Origin: Colwellia sp.
GTDB taxonomy: Bacteria; Pseudomonadota; Gammaproteobacteria; Enterobacterales; Alteromonadaceae
Assembly (NCBI GenBank): GCA_016765685.1
Contig: JAESPR010000064.1
Location: 1 to 44,532, forward strand
Direction: 5' to 3'
Length of the DNA stretch: 44,532 nucleotides
The translations under genes and the position numbers were made by a program. A model generated the notes under the pieces. That model ran no database searches. It was not told where the DNA came from and saw nothing but the letters and a program-made list of their open reading frames with translations. Shown here piece by piece: positions 17,088 through 26,067 of the stretch (its first letter is position 1; every line of letters begins with the position of its first letter).

Positions 17088-17123
17088 CCTTATGTCCGAT
17101 ACACTTTAGTATTGGACTTAAGG
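17088..17123. other. 14-8-14 bp inverted-repeat site before the tyrosine recombinase
   Basis: Left arm CCTTATGTCCGATA (17088-17101), 8-nt centre CACTTTAG, right arm TATTGGACTTAAGG (17110-17123). The arms match at 12 of 14 positions. It lies 50 bp upstream of a tyrosine recombinase start codon. Two 13-14 bp inverted arms around an 8-bp spacer is the geometry of recombinase core sites such as loxP. There is no T-tract, so a terminator is unlikely. That it is a recombination or autoregulatory site is inferred. Confidence 0.5.
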
Positions 17124-17173
17124 TATGAGGTAAATTAGAATAGCTTAAATAGTAATTGTAACCATTTTTATCT

Positions 17174-18412
17174 ATGTCTAAAACAACTCCAGTACCTTTG
17201 TATCCAACATCGGTAGAACTATCTGACTTAGTACTTAGTGACTATCCTAAACTCAATGAATTTATCACCATGAGTTCTCCATGGCATTTAGTTCAGTGGC
17301 AATGGGGTAAATCCTTTCTTGAATATACCGGCAGAAATAAATCTATTCATACCTATGATCGATTCAGAAATGAAATTGAAAAATTTTTATTGTGGTCATT
17401 TTTAGAAAAAAAAACTCCCATTGATGAATTACGTAAAATGGATATTTTGGAATATGCAGACTTTTGTTGGAAACCACCCGTAAGCTGGATTGGTACAAGT
17501 AATCAGGAGCGTTTTAAACTCAAACATAGTTATTTTAATATAAATGAATTATGGCGACCGTTTAAAATTCAAGCCGCGAAGAGTCAGTTATCTAAAGAAA
17601 TGGATAAAAAAAAATATCGCCCCTCACAACAAACATTAACCTCGACATTTACCGCGATAATAGTTTTTTATAACTATTTAATGGGTGAAGAACATTGTTA
17701 TGGAAACCCTGCACAAATAGCTAAAAAAGATTGCAAACACTTTATTAGTGATACTCAAGTGAAAGAAATCAAAAGACTGTCAACCTCGCAATGGCAATAT
17801 CTTATCGATACTGCCGTATACATGGCTAATGAAGATCCTCTATATGAAAGAAATTTATTTGTTATTGCTTCACTTAAAACTTTATTTTTAAGAATTTCAG
17901 AGCTATCGGAACGCGATAATTGGTCGCCAATTATGGGACATTTTTGGCAAGATGAAGATGAAAACTGGTGGCTGAAAATATTTGGTAAAGGCCGGAAGCT
18001 TCGAGACACAACAGTACCAACTGATTTTATACCATTTTTAAAGCGTTATCGTTTATCTCGTGGACTATCGGGCCTACCTACTAGTGGCGAAAATAACGTG
18101 CTTGTTGAAAAAATACGTGGTCAAGGTGGTATGACATCAAGACACTTAAGGCGTTTAGTACAAGACATATTTGATCATGCTTTTACTCGTATGAGGAAGC
18201 TTGAAGGAGAAAATAAATCGATAAAACTTAAAGAAGCAACAACACATTGGCTCCGTCATACGGGTGCAAGTATGGAAATAGAACGTGGTCGCTCGTTAAA
18301 AGACCTTTCTGAGGATTTAGGCCATGCTAGCATGGCAACAACAGACACTGTTTATGTGCAGTCTGAGAATAAAATGAGAGCTGAAAGTGGTAAAAAAAGA
18401 AAAGTGGACTAA
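17174..18412 (+). CDS. Tyrosine recombinase / site-specific integrase
   Basis: A 412-residue DNA strand-exchange enzyme of the phage-integrase family. Catalytic residues are complete: R240 in FLRISELSE, K272 in FGKGRKLRDTT, H358-x-x-R361 in HWLRHTG, H384 in DLGHASM and the nucleophile Y394 in TDTVYVQ. The N-terminal ~190 residues contain a SAM-like core-binding region (QTLTSTFTAIIVFYNYLMGE). No tRNA, excisionase, phage or integron gene adjoins it. It begins a plus-strand run of transport-related genes. An ordinary lone chromosomal recombinase is the default reading; the 14-8-14 site upstream is its possible target. Confidence 0.93.
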   Translation: MSKTTPVPLYPTSVELSDLVLSDYPKLNEFITMSSPWHLVQWQWGKSFLEYTGRNKSIHTYDRFRNEIEKFLLWSFLEKKTPIDELRKMDILEYADFCWKPPVSWIGTSNQERFKLKHSYFNINELWRPFKIQAAKSQLSKEMDKKKYRPSQQTLTSTFTAIIVFYNYLMGEEHCYGNPAQIAKKDCKHFISDTQVKEIKRLSTSQWQYLIDTAVYMANEDPLYERNLFVIASLKTLFLRISELSERDNWSPIMGHFWQDEDENWWLKIFGKGRKLRDTTVPTDFIPFLKRYRLSRGLSGLPTSGENNVLVEKIRGQGGMTSRHLRRLVQDIFDHAFTRMRKLEGENKSIKLKEATTHWLRHTGASMEIERGRSLKDLSEDLGHASMATTDTVYVQSENKMRAESGKKRKVD

Positions 18413-18800
18413 ATTCAGACTCACCAAATTAATTTATATTATTAAATGTAGCCCACAAAACTTTGGTTCCGTAATAATAAGCCATTTTCAGTTTACCATT
18501 CTGTTTAACCTTATTCGTGCTTCAAGCCAGTTTTCAAAAGATTAAAAAAGTTGTTGTCACTGACCTAGAAAATAATTCCCAAAAGTAATAACAAGTGACG
18601 CAATTACTCAAGGTCGCTTGGGCATAAAATGATTGTCTATATCCCCCAATGTTACTCCTTTGTTTTAATACCTCTGCTAAACTCATAATAGTTTATTTGA
18701 AATTAAGCATATTTTCATGTTTTGGACATTTTGCATTGAGCATGATCTTATCGTAGTGCATGTGGGGCAAACCAAAAATAATGATCATTAGGAATGAGGT
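18413..18800. other. Intergenic region between recombinase and binding-protein gene
   Basis: 388 bp without a convincing gene on either strand. An imperfect inverted repeat (GTTGTTGTCACT near 18552 against AACAAGTGACGCAA near 18590) lies in the middle. A perfect 12-bp palindrome TAATGATCATTA (18779-18790) sits 10 bp before the next start codon, next to the ribosome-binding site AGGAATGAGG. It could be an operator for the downstream genes, but at this length and AT content it may also be chance. Confidence 0.35.
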
Positions 18801-20540
18801 ATGAACTACCAAGCAAAAAAAAAATGGTTAAGTAGTAAACACCGTGACTTGTCAAAGCTGATGGTTTTTCTATGTGCCTGTACATTGAGCGTATCTTGTA
18901 TGGCTGACATGCTAGCTGCAGAAAAGTGGGTTAGTAATGAATTTAAGGAGAGTACCTTAACTAAAGAACAACAAATGAAAGAAATGCAATGGTTTGTCAA
19001 TGCAGCTAAACCCTTCAAAGGTATGACAATTCGAGTTGTGTCTGAACGTATTGATACTCATGTATATGAAGCAAAAGTGTTAGCAAAAGCTTTTCAGGAA
19101 ATAACGGGGATAAAACTGGTTCATGAGATCACAGGAGAAGATGATGTGGTCAAAAAAATTGCTACTCAAAGCGAATTGAATTACAGCATTTATGATGCTT
19201 ACATCAGTGATAGTGACTTGATAGGAACGCATTATCGATCGGGTAAAGTGGTTGCCTTGACCGACTTTATGGCGGGCGAAGGCAAGGATGTAACGCTCCC
19301 AAGTTTGGATCTTGACGATTTTATCGGCCTTAGTTTCACCACTGGCCCCGATGGTAAGCTTTATCAATTACCTGACCAACAATTTGCTAATCTCTATTGG
19401 TATCGTGCCGATTGGTTTGATCGTGCTGACTTTAAAGCACACTTTAAAAAACTTTATGGTTATAAATTAGGTGTCCCACAAAACTGGAGTGCCTATGAAG
19501 ATATAGCAGAATTTTTTACGGTTCATGTTAAAACCATTGATGGTAAAAAAGTCTATGGGCATATGGATTATGGTAAAAATGATCCCTCTTTAGGTTGGCG
19601 ATTTTCTGATGCGTGGTTATCAATGGCGGGCGCAGGCGACAAGGGGATCCCTAATGGTATTCCCGTAGATGAATGGGGTATTCGAGTTGAAGGTTGCCAC
19701 CCTGTAGGTGCCAGTGTGAGTAGAGGCGGAGCATTAAATGGTCCAGCTGCTGTATATGCCATCACCAAATTTACCCAATGGTTGAATAAATTTGCGCCGC
19801 CAGAAGCTAAGGGCATGAATTTTAGTCAGGCAGGAGCATTACCTGGCCAGGGAAGTATTGCTCAGCAAATATTTTGGTATACCGCATTTACTGCTGCTTT
19901 AACAAATCCCAAACTTCCAGTCACGAATAAAGATGGATCACCAAAATGGCGCATGGCGCCTTCTCCAAAAGGACCTTATTGGGAAAAAGGGATGAAGTTA
20001 GGGTATCAGGACGCAGGCTCTTGGACCTTCATGACGTCAACACCGCTCAAAAATAGAAAAGCAGCATGGTTGTATGCGCAATTTGTGACGTCTAAAACGG
20101 TTTCACTTCAAAAAACCTTAGTAGGCCTTACACCTATTAGAAATTCAGATCTTATGTCCGATAAAATGACTGAAATGGCCAAAAAATATGGTGGTTTAAT
20201 AGAATTCTACCGCAGTAAAGCCAGAGTCGCTTGGACTCCTACTGGCACCAATGTGCCTGACTACCCTGGGTTATCCGATTTGTGGTGGAAGAATATAGCA
20301 CTTGCCACAAATGACCAACTGAGCCCTCAAGAAGCAATGAATAAAATGGCTTTTGAAATGGATGACCGTTTAATGAAACTTGAACAAAAAGGCCAAGAGC
20401 GCTGTGCTCCTAAGATGAACCCCCAACGTGATGAATCTTATTGGTTAAATCGCCCCGGTGCGCCAAAACCGAAACTGGCAAATGAAAAACCACAAGGGGT
20501 AACTCTTCCATACGCAGCATCACTCGAAGCTTGGGATTAG
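18801..20540 (+). CDS. Extracellular solute-binding protein, glycerol ABC transporter (GlpV) type
   Basis: A 579-residue exported binding protein. From memory it resembles the large substrate-binding proteins of GlpSTPQUV-type glycerol ABC transporters: AAEKWVSNEFKESTLTKEQQ, SDLIGTHYRSGK, LPDQQFANLYWYRADWF, GHMDYGKNDPSLGWRFSDAW, MAPSPKGPYWEKGMKLGYQD and FVTSKTVSLQKTLVGLTPIR. The N-terminus is basic, then hydrophobic (LMVFLCACTLSVSCMA), an ordinary or weak lipoprotein signal. Complete systems have two permeases and two ATPases beside it; none is present here. The next gene begins 11 bp downstream (TTG at 20552). The substrate (glycerol or another polyol) is inferred from family resemblance only. 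Confidence 0.75.
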   Translation: MNYQAKKKWLSSKHRDLSKLMVFLCACTLSVSCMADMLAAEKWVSNEFKESTLTKEQQMKEMQWFVNAAKPFKGMTIRVVSERIDTHVYEAKVLAKAFQEITGIKLVHEITGEDDVVKKIATQSELNYSIYDAYISDSDLIGTHYRSGKVVALTDFMAGEGKDVTLPSLDLDDFIGLSFTTGPDGKLYQLPDQQFANLYWYRADWFDRADFKAHFKKLYGYKLGVPQNWSAYEDIAEFFTVHVKTIDGKKVYGHMDYGKNDPSLGWRFSDAWLSMAGAGDKGIPNGIPVDEWGIRVEGCHPVGASVSRGGALNGPAAVYAITKFTQWLNKFAPPEAKGMNFSQAGALPGQGSIAQQIFWYTAFTAALTNPKLPVTNKDGSPKWRMAPSPKGPYWEKGMKLGYQDAGSWTFMTSTPLKNRKAAWLYAQFVTSKTVSLQKTLVGLTPIRNSDLMSDKMTEMAKKYGGLIEFYRSKARVAWTPTGTNVPDYPGLSDLWWKNIALATNDQLSPQEAMNKMAFEMDDRLMKLEQKGQERCAPKMNPQRDESYWLNRPGAPKPKLANEKPQGVTLPYAASLEAWD

Positions 20541-20551
20541 AGAGGGTTCTT

Positions 20552-21268
20552 TTGAAAAATCGTTTTATATCTTTAGCTGTCTTTATTTTAAGTACCTTTG
20601 CGTCCTCCGCCTGTGGAACATCGTTTACCTTATTAACAGAGGAATTACCGCCTTTTAGTATTAATAATGGCGGTAGTGGAGCCGGTGTAAGTATTGATAT
20701 TGTATCTCAACTTTTTACGCGCGCTGGTTTTGATTACCATATAAAAATTGTGCCATGGAAACGTGCTGTAGTCACATCCTTAAATGATGAAAATACGTGT
20801 GTATTCTCTATGCCACGGAATCAAGAAAGAGAGGCGTCCTATCACTGGATAAGTCCTATTATTATTACCCAAACAGGTTTTTATACACGGGATGATTCTC
20901 CTCATAAACTGGTAACAATTGATGATGCCAAAGGACTAAAAATCGGTACTTATAATGGCAGTGCGGTGGCAGAATATTTAACTAGCTGGGGTTATGAGGT
21001 AAAACTGACGACTAAAGATGCGCAAAATATTTATAAACTTTATAACAAAAGAATCGATGTATGGGCAGCCGATACGTTATCTGCAAAGTATTTAGCAAAT
21101 GAGCATAAAATAACTAACCTGAAAGAACAATTAGTTTACTTTTCAACCTTGCGTGCGCTTGCCTGTAATATCAAGGTATCTGAAATCAAAGTGAATAAGT
21201 TAAGGCAAGAGTTGAAACTCATGTATATCGACGGAACAATAGAGAAAATCATTTCAAAATATAAATAG
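20552..21268 (+). CDS. Family-3 periplasmic substrate-binding protein
   Basis: A 238-residue exported protein of the SBP_bac_3/PBPb fold. After a signal peptide (RFISLAVFILSTFASSA) it reads FTLLTEELPPFSINNGG, then GAGVSIDIVSQLFTRAGFDY and KIVPWKRAV, the usual first lobe, and later GLKIGTYNGSAVAEYL and KRIDVWAADTLSAKYL, the hinge and second lobe. I chose the TTG at 20552, preceded by GAGAGGG; an in-frame TTG at 20531 would overlap the previous gene. It belongs with the upstream GlpV-like gene and the downstream porin. The ligand is unknown; proteins of this fold without a permease sometimes act as sensors. Confidence 0.8.
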   Translation: MKNRFISLAVFILSTFASSACGTSFTLLTEELPPFSINNGGSGAGVSIDIVSQLFTRAGFDYHIKIVPWKRAVVTSLNDENTCVFSMPRNQEREASYHWISPIIITQTGFYTRDDSPHKLVTIDDAKGLKIGTYNGSAVAEYLTSWGYEVKLTTKDAQNIYKLYNKRIDVWAADTLSAKYLANEHKITNLKEQLVYFSTLRALACNIKVSEIKVNKLRQELKLMYIDGTIEKIISKYK

Positions 21269-21300
21269 TGATTCTATTCCACTGGAAGTGAGTATAAAAA

Positions 21301-22476
21301 ATGAAAAATTTAGTTAAAAATTCAAATTCAAATTCAAAAACAAAAGCGTTGTTTTGGGCCAAGAAAGCTGCATTGTCTTTAAGTACAGTGTTAGTAATGC
21401 TAGCAACAGGCAACCAAGCAATCGCAAATATTGGGTTGAAAACTGATAGTGGCTGGGAAACAACTATCAGTGGATCTATTCCAGTATTTGTCGTCAGTTC
21501 AGTTCATGATAAAGACGAAACTGCATTTCGTATTCAATCTGGTTTTAATCCGGCTAATCTTAATTTTTACGTTAACGCCCCCAAAATGGAAAACGGTTTA
21601 ACTGTATCGGGGCATTTCCAAATAAACACTCATCTAAATGCACCAAAAGGCGTACAAAATGGTGGGTTGTTTGAAAGTCGAATTGCGAACATTCAACTTT
21701 CTGGTCATTGGGGTACATTTACCTTAGGTAAAGATTTTGGTGTGTTTAACAGCAACGCAATAGGTGATATCGCAAGTCAAGGTGGTGTAGGTTGGTTAGG
21801 CGGAGGTGCTGATACCGGAAATGCTACGGGAGGTCGTATTGGTACAGGTTATGTTTACGCTAACTTTAATCCGCAAGTTAAATTTACCTCAAAAAATATT
21901 GGTGGCTTGGTAATCAAGTTAGCGTTGATTAACCCTGAAGAGCCTAATGATGAGGATATTGAAACAGACTCTCCTAGAATTGAAGGACAAATAACTTACC
22001 ACACTGATGGGCTAAAACTATGGGTTGGTGTATTACAACAAAATGTAACCGTTTTGGGAATCAATGCATTTAATTACGATATGCAAGGTTTTGATGTTGG
22101 TACACATCTTGATTTGGGTAGCTTTGGTTTAACGCTAGCATATACCGATACCACAGGAATTGGAGCTGATGGGTTATATGGTGGCACTATCAATGATGCC
22201 GATGTTGACGCTACACAATGGTACATTGAAGTTGACTACAAAATAGATAAAACTCGTATTGGCATAAGTTATGGTGAAGGCCACCAAGATAACCGGAAAA
22301 ATGACAGTTTAAAAGGACTAACAACGGTAACAGAAATTACCAACGAACTGTCCATGTTGTTTGTTCATTATCAAATGAGCCCAGCATTTCGGTTAATAGG
22401 TGAAGTTCAAAACTACCAGTCTGATGTGCAAAATAACTACCAAGCGCTCGTGCTTGGGTTTCAATATGATTTTTAG
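21301..22476 (+). CDS. Gram-negative porin-like outer-membrane protein
   Basis: A 391-residue beta-barrel protein. A long basic N-terminus with a Ser-Asn repeat precedes a signal peptide (AALSLSTVLVMLATGNQAIA). The mature part alternates in strand-like segments: SGHFQINTHLNA, ESRIANIQLSGHWGTFTLGK, YVYANFNPQVKFTSK, and ends in ALVLGFQYDF with the terminal Phe typical of outer-membrane barrels. It resembles porins that show GTFTLGKDFGVF-type strand and loop motifs. It is 32 bp downstream of the family-3 binding protein, so a shared transcript carrying an outer-membrane channel and two periplasmic binding proteins is likely. Confidence 0.82.
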   Translation: MKNLVKNSNSNSKTKALFWAKKAALSLSTVLVMLATGNQAIANIGLKTDSGWETTISGSIPVFVVSSVHDKDETAFRIQSGFNPANLNFYVNAPKMENGLTVSGHFQINTHLNAPKGVQNGGLFESRIANIQLSGHWGTFTLGKDFGVFNSNAIGDIASQGGVGWLGGGADTGNATGGRIGTGYVYANFNPQVKFTSKNIGGLVIKLALINPEEPNDEDIETDSPRIEGQITYHTDGLKLWVGVLQQNVTVLGINAFNYDMQGFDVGTHLDLGSFGLTLAYTDTTGIGADGLYGGTINDADVDATQWYIEVDYKIDKTRIGISYGEGHQDNRKNDSLKGLTTVTEITNELSMLFVHYQMSPAFRLIGEVQNYQSDVQNNYQALVLGFQYDF

Positions 22477-22503
22477 TGATGAAGATAGTAAAGCTTTACC
22501 ACG

Positions 22504-23274
22504 TTAAAACGCCAAGCGTTGTTTAATTATCTCCGCTAACTTTCCTGCTTGTTGTAAAGAAATTATCGCTTTATTAACCTTAGCTAAATCGCTTTCATTA
22601 CAGGATTTTTTGCTAAGCATGATAAAAATATCGCTTTGATATATTGGCAAAGAGTGTTGTTCAAACTCCCCTTGTAGTTTATATTTTTCAATAAAAAAAT
22701 GCATGGTTATCGGATCAGCTAAAAAGCCATCAATGTGCCCTTTCAATAACATTTTTGCGTTTTGCTCAAGATCAACCACACTATTTATACGGGATCTAAA
22801 TTCAGGAACATCTAATAATTTTTGGTACTCTTTACCGTAATAATAACCATTTTCAACACCAATAATATATTTACTATTGATAAGTTCTGCTAAATTATTT
22901 AATTTAATTGAGTGTGCCATGCCTTTTCTAACAAAAAAACTAACCGACTCTTTACGGTATGGAACTGAAAAGTAAGCAGTTTCTGCTCGTTCTTTAGTAT
23001 GAGATGCGCCAAAAGCAATATCTATCATGCCCGTTTTAATATACATTAAATGCCGCGGCCAAGGTAACTCTACGTAAGAAGTAGCCATGCCTGCTTTGTT
23101 AGCAATTAAGTTAAAAATTTCAATATCAACACCCGTTAACTTTTTTTCTTTGTTATGAAACTGATAAGGGTACCAAAGTTCCCAACCAATAGAGTACTCT
23201 TGGCTTTGTACTGGTAACAGTAAGCTCAAGCTAAGAATTATAACTAGTGTTTTAACGGGCTTTAAATACATCAA
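22504..23274 (-). CDS. Family-3 substrate-binding protein (amino-acid type)
   Basis: A 256-residue exported binding protein (SBP_bac_3). The signal peptide is MMYLKPVKTLVIILSLSLLL followed by PVQSQ. The mature start YSIGWELWYPYQFHNKEKKL, LTGVDIEIFNLIANKAGM and YVELPWPRHLMYIKTGMIDI show the two-lobe PBP fold; the second lobe has IIGVENGYYYGKEY and GHIDGFLADPITMHFFIEKY. It converges on the porin gene (27 bp between stops). It is unrelated in transcription to the locus on the other strand but is the third binding protein within 5 kb. No permease is present. The M23 peptidase gene is 21 bp upstream on the same strand. Confidence 0.85.
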   Translation of the reverse strand: MMYLKPVKTLVIILSLSLLLPVQSQEYSIGWELWYPYQFHNKEKKLTGVDIEIFNLIANKAGMATSYVELPWPRHLMYIKTGMIDIAFGASHTKERAETAYFSVPYRKESVSFFVRKGMAHSIKLNNLAELINSKYIIGVENGYYYGKEYQKLLDVPEFRSRINSVVDLEQNAKMLLKGHIDGFLADPITMHFFIEKYKLQGEFEQHSLPIYQSDIFIMLSKKSCNESDLAKVNKAIISLQQAGKLAEIIKQRLAF

Positions 23275-23295
23275 TAGTCACTTTAATCATAGGCA

Positions 23296-24141
23296 TTAAT
23301 TTAATGCTTTGGTTAGCGGTTTTATTTTCATTGCTAATTGCGGATCAAACCTAACCTGATGCCAGTTCATCCGCCAGTCTAAATGTGGCCCGGTAACGCG
23401 GCCTGAGTTGCCCACTTTAGCAATAACTTGTCCTTGTTTAACCGTGTCACCAACTTTTACTAACGAAGCACTTAAATGTAAAAAGTTTGAAGTAATGCCA
23501 TGGCCATGATCTATTACTAAAGTGCCACCAGAATAGAACATATCGGGTACCCAAAGTAATATTTTACCTGATGCAGGGGCTTTTACGGGCGTTCCTATAG
23601 CCCCCGCGTAATCAACACCATAATGAGGGTTTTTAGGTTCTCCATTATAAAAACGTTGGCTGCCATAAACACCGGTAATTCTAGCTTTTCGTGGTGCAAT
23701 GAAACCTTGGCTAAAATCGGTTAAATTACTTGAAATCTTTCTTACCTCAACCATCATTTTACTATCTTGTTTTGCGCGCATTTTAGCTTTTTTATTGGGG
23801 CTCATAATGCTTTTTTTAATACCTTCAACCCGAGATATTTTATAGTCGCGTTTAGTGGGTGTTAAGGTTTTTTGCGCTATTTTTCCCTCAGGAGAGATGA
23901 TTTTTAATTGATATTGTTTGTCATCATTTCGTGAAAAAGCAAAAACATAATCGCCATTAGCAGAAACCGGTAAAACTCGTTCATTTAACGTAACGGTATT
24001 ATGAGGTTGAGTTTTCCCTACCACTAAACCGCCCTGCTTTATTTCACCGGTTAATTGAATTTCAGCCTGCACGGTAAAAGTAAAAGTGATAATAATACAC
24101 AGATAGGAGAATTTTGTACCTTTAAATATTGACAATAGCAC
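23296..24141 (-). CDS. M23-family metallopeptidase (LytM-type), exported
   Basis: A peptidoglycan endopeptidase-like protein of about 281 residues. A signal peptide (FSYLCIIITFTFTVQA) is followed by an Ig-like N-terminal part and a C-terminal LytM domain. Zinc-site residues appear in HYGVDYAG (H-x-x-x-D) and GPHLDWRMNW. The second motif reads H-L-D instead of the usual H-x-H, so an Asp takes the place of the second His. The start is ambiguous: an ATG at 24159 has no Shine-Dalgarno, while the GTG at 24141 has AAGGAG 9 bp upstream, so I chose the GTG. Either way the 5' end overlaps the pterin-synthase-like gene, implying coupled translation. Confidence 0.83.
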   Translation of the reverse strand: MLLSIFKGTKFSYLCIIITFTFTVQAEIQLTGEIKQGGLVVGKTQPHNTVTLNERVLPVSANGDYVFAFSRNDDKQYQLKIISPEGKIAQKTLTPTKRDYKISRVEGIKKSIMSPNKKAKMRAKQDSKMMVEVRKISSNLTDFSQGFIAPRKARITGVYGSQRFYNGEPKNPHYGVDYAGAIGTPVKAPASGKILLWVPDMFYSGGTLVIDHGHGITSNFLHLSASLVKVGDTVKQGQVIAKVGNSGRVTGPHLDWRMNWHQVRFDPQLAMKIKPLTKALN

Positions 24142-25003
24142 CTTTAGCAACTCCTTCATAAGCGATGACTTTTACTGTTGATTTAGAGAAATCTTTTTTA
24201 AGTTGCCGAGCAATAAAATCGGCTAGTAATTCCACGGTAGAATCACAATCAACCACATCCAACACTTTATTTTCTACTGCGATATCGAATCGTCCTTGCG
24301 GTGCAGTATAACTAAAGTATTGATGATCGGGTGTTAAATTTAACATAGCTTGCGCTGACAACTCAATTTCAGCTTGAGATATCCTATCATTTTCGCTGGC
24401 AATATAAATATCTTGCCAACGTCGACACCATTTGTGCTCTAATTCAGTAGTTTTTATATCATCGACAAAAATTTGTATTTTAGAACGGTGACCATGGGCA
24501 ATGCGTTGGCAATTACCATCGTGTAGTTTTAAACCATGGGTATAATGATAATAATCACCCGTTATATTTTCAGGGCGTAGCGTTAATGTTAAACCCTGCA
24601 CATTCTTTGGCAATTCAGCCATAATGATTTCAGTTAAATAGGTTGTAACCGACGTTATGGTAACTTTCAAACAATCAATTAAGGCAAAAGCACATTGGGG
24701 TGATTGTAAATAATAACTTGCCCTATCACTTGAAAAATCAAGGGTTTGATGGTTTTCATGATAACTTGATTTTTTTAATGTTAATGCTGATTCTTGCATT
24801 GGTAACAATAATTTATGATCAACCGCCTCGTCAATGATGGCTTTAATTTGTTTTTTAACAATAGCAAAATCCAGCACCATAGATTGTTCGTTAAGCGAGC
24901 CATCAAGTAGCACATCTACAATCCAACTCTCACCCACAATGCCGCGTTCTTTACATAGGTAAGAAAAATCAATAACGGTAAGATCGTCTACAAATAATTG
25001 CAT
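24122..25003 (-). CDS. Double-domain 6-pyruvoyl-tetrahydropterin synthase-like protein
   Basis: A 293-residue cytosolic protein of the PTPS/QueD (6-carboxytetrahydropterin synthase) superfamily, about twice the usual 120-140 residues. The first half has SWIVDVLLDG and MVLDFAIVKKQIKAIIDEAV DHKLLLP (the DF...DH pattern). The second half has THGLKLHDGNCQRIAHGHRS (zinc His residues) and VVDCDSTVELLADFIARQL. It may act in queuosine or pterin synthesis, but the two-domain form is less well understood and no queuosine gene adjoins it. It overlaps the M23 gene and lies 20 bp downstream of pyrC on the same strand. Confidence 0.82.
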   Translation of the reverse strand: MQLFVDDLTVIDFSYLCKERGIVGESWIVDVLLDGSLNEQSMVLDFAIVKKQIKAIIDEAVDHKLLLPMQESALTLKKSSYHENHQTLDFSSDRASYYLQSPQCAFALIDCLKVTITSVTTYLTEIIMAELPKNVQGLTLTLRPENITGDYYHYTHGLKLHDGNCQRIAHGHRSKIQIFVDDIKTTELEHKWCRRWQDIYIASENDRISQAEIELSAQAMLNLTPDHQYFSYTAPQGRFDIAVENKVLDVVDCDSTVELLADFIARQLKKDFSKSTVKVIAYEGVAKGAIVNI

Positions 25004-25023
25004 GTTTTTATATTCCTAGAACG

Positions 25024-26067
25024 TTAGTCTTCCACTTGCCATGCAATGCTTTCATCACTACGAATAGGCACAACAACATCATTACCAAAAGTTAACGTTG
25101 CGGGTACTTGCCACGACTTTTTAATTAAGGTTATTTTATCTGTATTAATGGGCAATTGATAAAATGTTGGGCCGTTAATGCTTGCAAAGGCTTCTAATTT
25201 ATCTAGTGCACTTTCTTGTTCGAACACTTCCGCATATAACTCTATTGCGGCATGAGCGGTGTATGAGCCCGCACAACCACAAGCGGATTCTTTAGCGTGT
25301 TGTGCATGAGGGGCAGAATCTGTTCCTAAGAAAAATTTAGTACTGCCACTAGTCGCGGCTTCAATAAGCGCTTGTTGGTGAATATTGCGCTTTAAAATAG
25401 GTAAACAGTAAAAATGGGGACGAATACCACCAACCAACATATGGTTACGATTATACAGTAAGTGATGCACGGTAATTGTGGCAGCAACGTTATCACCGGC
25501 ACTGTTAACAAAATCGACGGCATTTTTGGTGGTGATATGTTCGAGCACAATACTTAAATCAGGATAGTTCGCCACTAAAGGAACTAAAATAGTGTCGATA
25601 AATACTTGTTCACGATCAAAAATGTCAATGTCGTCTGTGGTGACTTCACCATGAATTAATAACGGCATGCCAACATCTTGCATAGCAGCGAAAACATCGT
25701 TCATCTTGCTTATATCTGTTACTCCTGAAGACGAGTTTGTTGTCGCACCCGCTGGATAAAGTTTAGCGGCAAAAACAAGCCCAGACTCTTTCGCCTCAAC
25801 AATATCTTGTGCGCTGGTGGTGTCGGTTAAATAAAGCACCATTAACGGTTTAAAATGTGCGCTAGGCTCAGTCGCCATAATGCGTTGATAATAACTTTTT
25901 GCGAGTTTTGCATTAGTAACAGGCGGAACTAAATTTGGCATAACAATAGCGCGACCAAAATAACGGCTAATATCTTTAACCGTGTTTTTTAATGTATCAC
26001 CATCACGTAAATGTACATGCCAATCATCAGGGCGAGTAATTGTTAGGGTATTAATTTCATTTTTCAT
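25024..26067 (-). CDS. pyrC: Dihydroorotase (PyrC, homodimeric class)
   Basis: Interconverts carbamoyl-aspartate and dihydroorotate, step three of pyrimidine synthesis. The 347 residues match E. coli-type PyrC. Zinc ligands and markers are visible: HVHLRDGD (about 17-24), [20 protein letters not shown] containing the carboxylated Lys, [33 protein letters not shown] and LGTDSAPH. The start at 26067 fits the family ([17 protein letters not shown]). It is followed closely by the pterin-synthase-like and M23 genes, so they may share a transcript; yejK is 116 bp upstream. Confidence 0.96.
   Translation of the reverse strand: MKNEINTLTITRPDDWHVHLRDGDTLKNTVKDISRYFGRAIVMPNLVPPVTNAKLAKSYYQRIMATEPSAHFKPLMVLYLTDTTSAQDIVEAKESGLVFAAKLYPAGATTNSSSGVTDISKMNDVFAAMQDVGMPLLIHGEVTTDDIDIFDREQVFIDTILVPLVANYPDLSIVLEHITTKNAVDFVNSAGDNVAATITVHHLLYNRNHMLVGGIRPHFYCLPILKRNIHQQALIEAATSGSTKFFLGTDSAPHAQHAKESACGCAGSYTAHAAIELYAEVFEQESALDKLEAFASINGPTFYQLPINTDKITLIKKSWQVPATLTFGNDVVVPIRSDESIAWQVED

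Noticed and set aside
17174-18412. A prophage or integron beginning at the recombinase
   Set aside because: No phage structural genes, cassette array, attC-like repeats or excisionase gene follow; the downstream genes are transport-related.
22488-22499. GTAAAGCTTTAC palindrome between the porin and the convergent binding-protein gene
   Set aside because: It is a short 12-bp dyad without a loop or T-tract between convergent stops; it may be chance.
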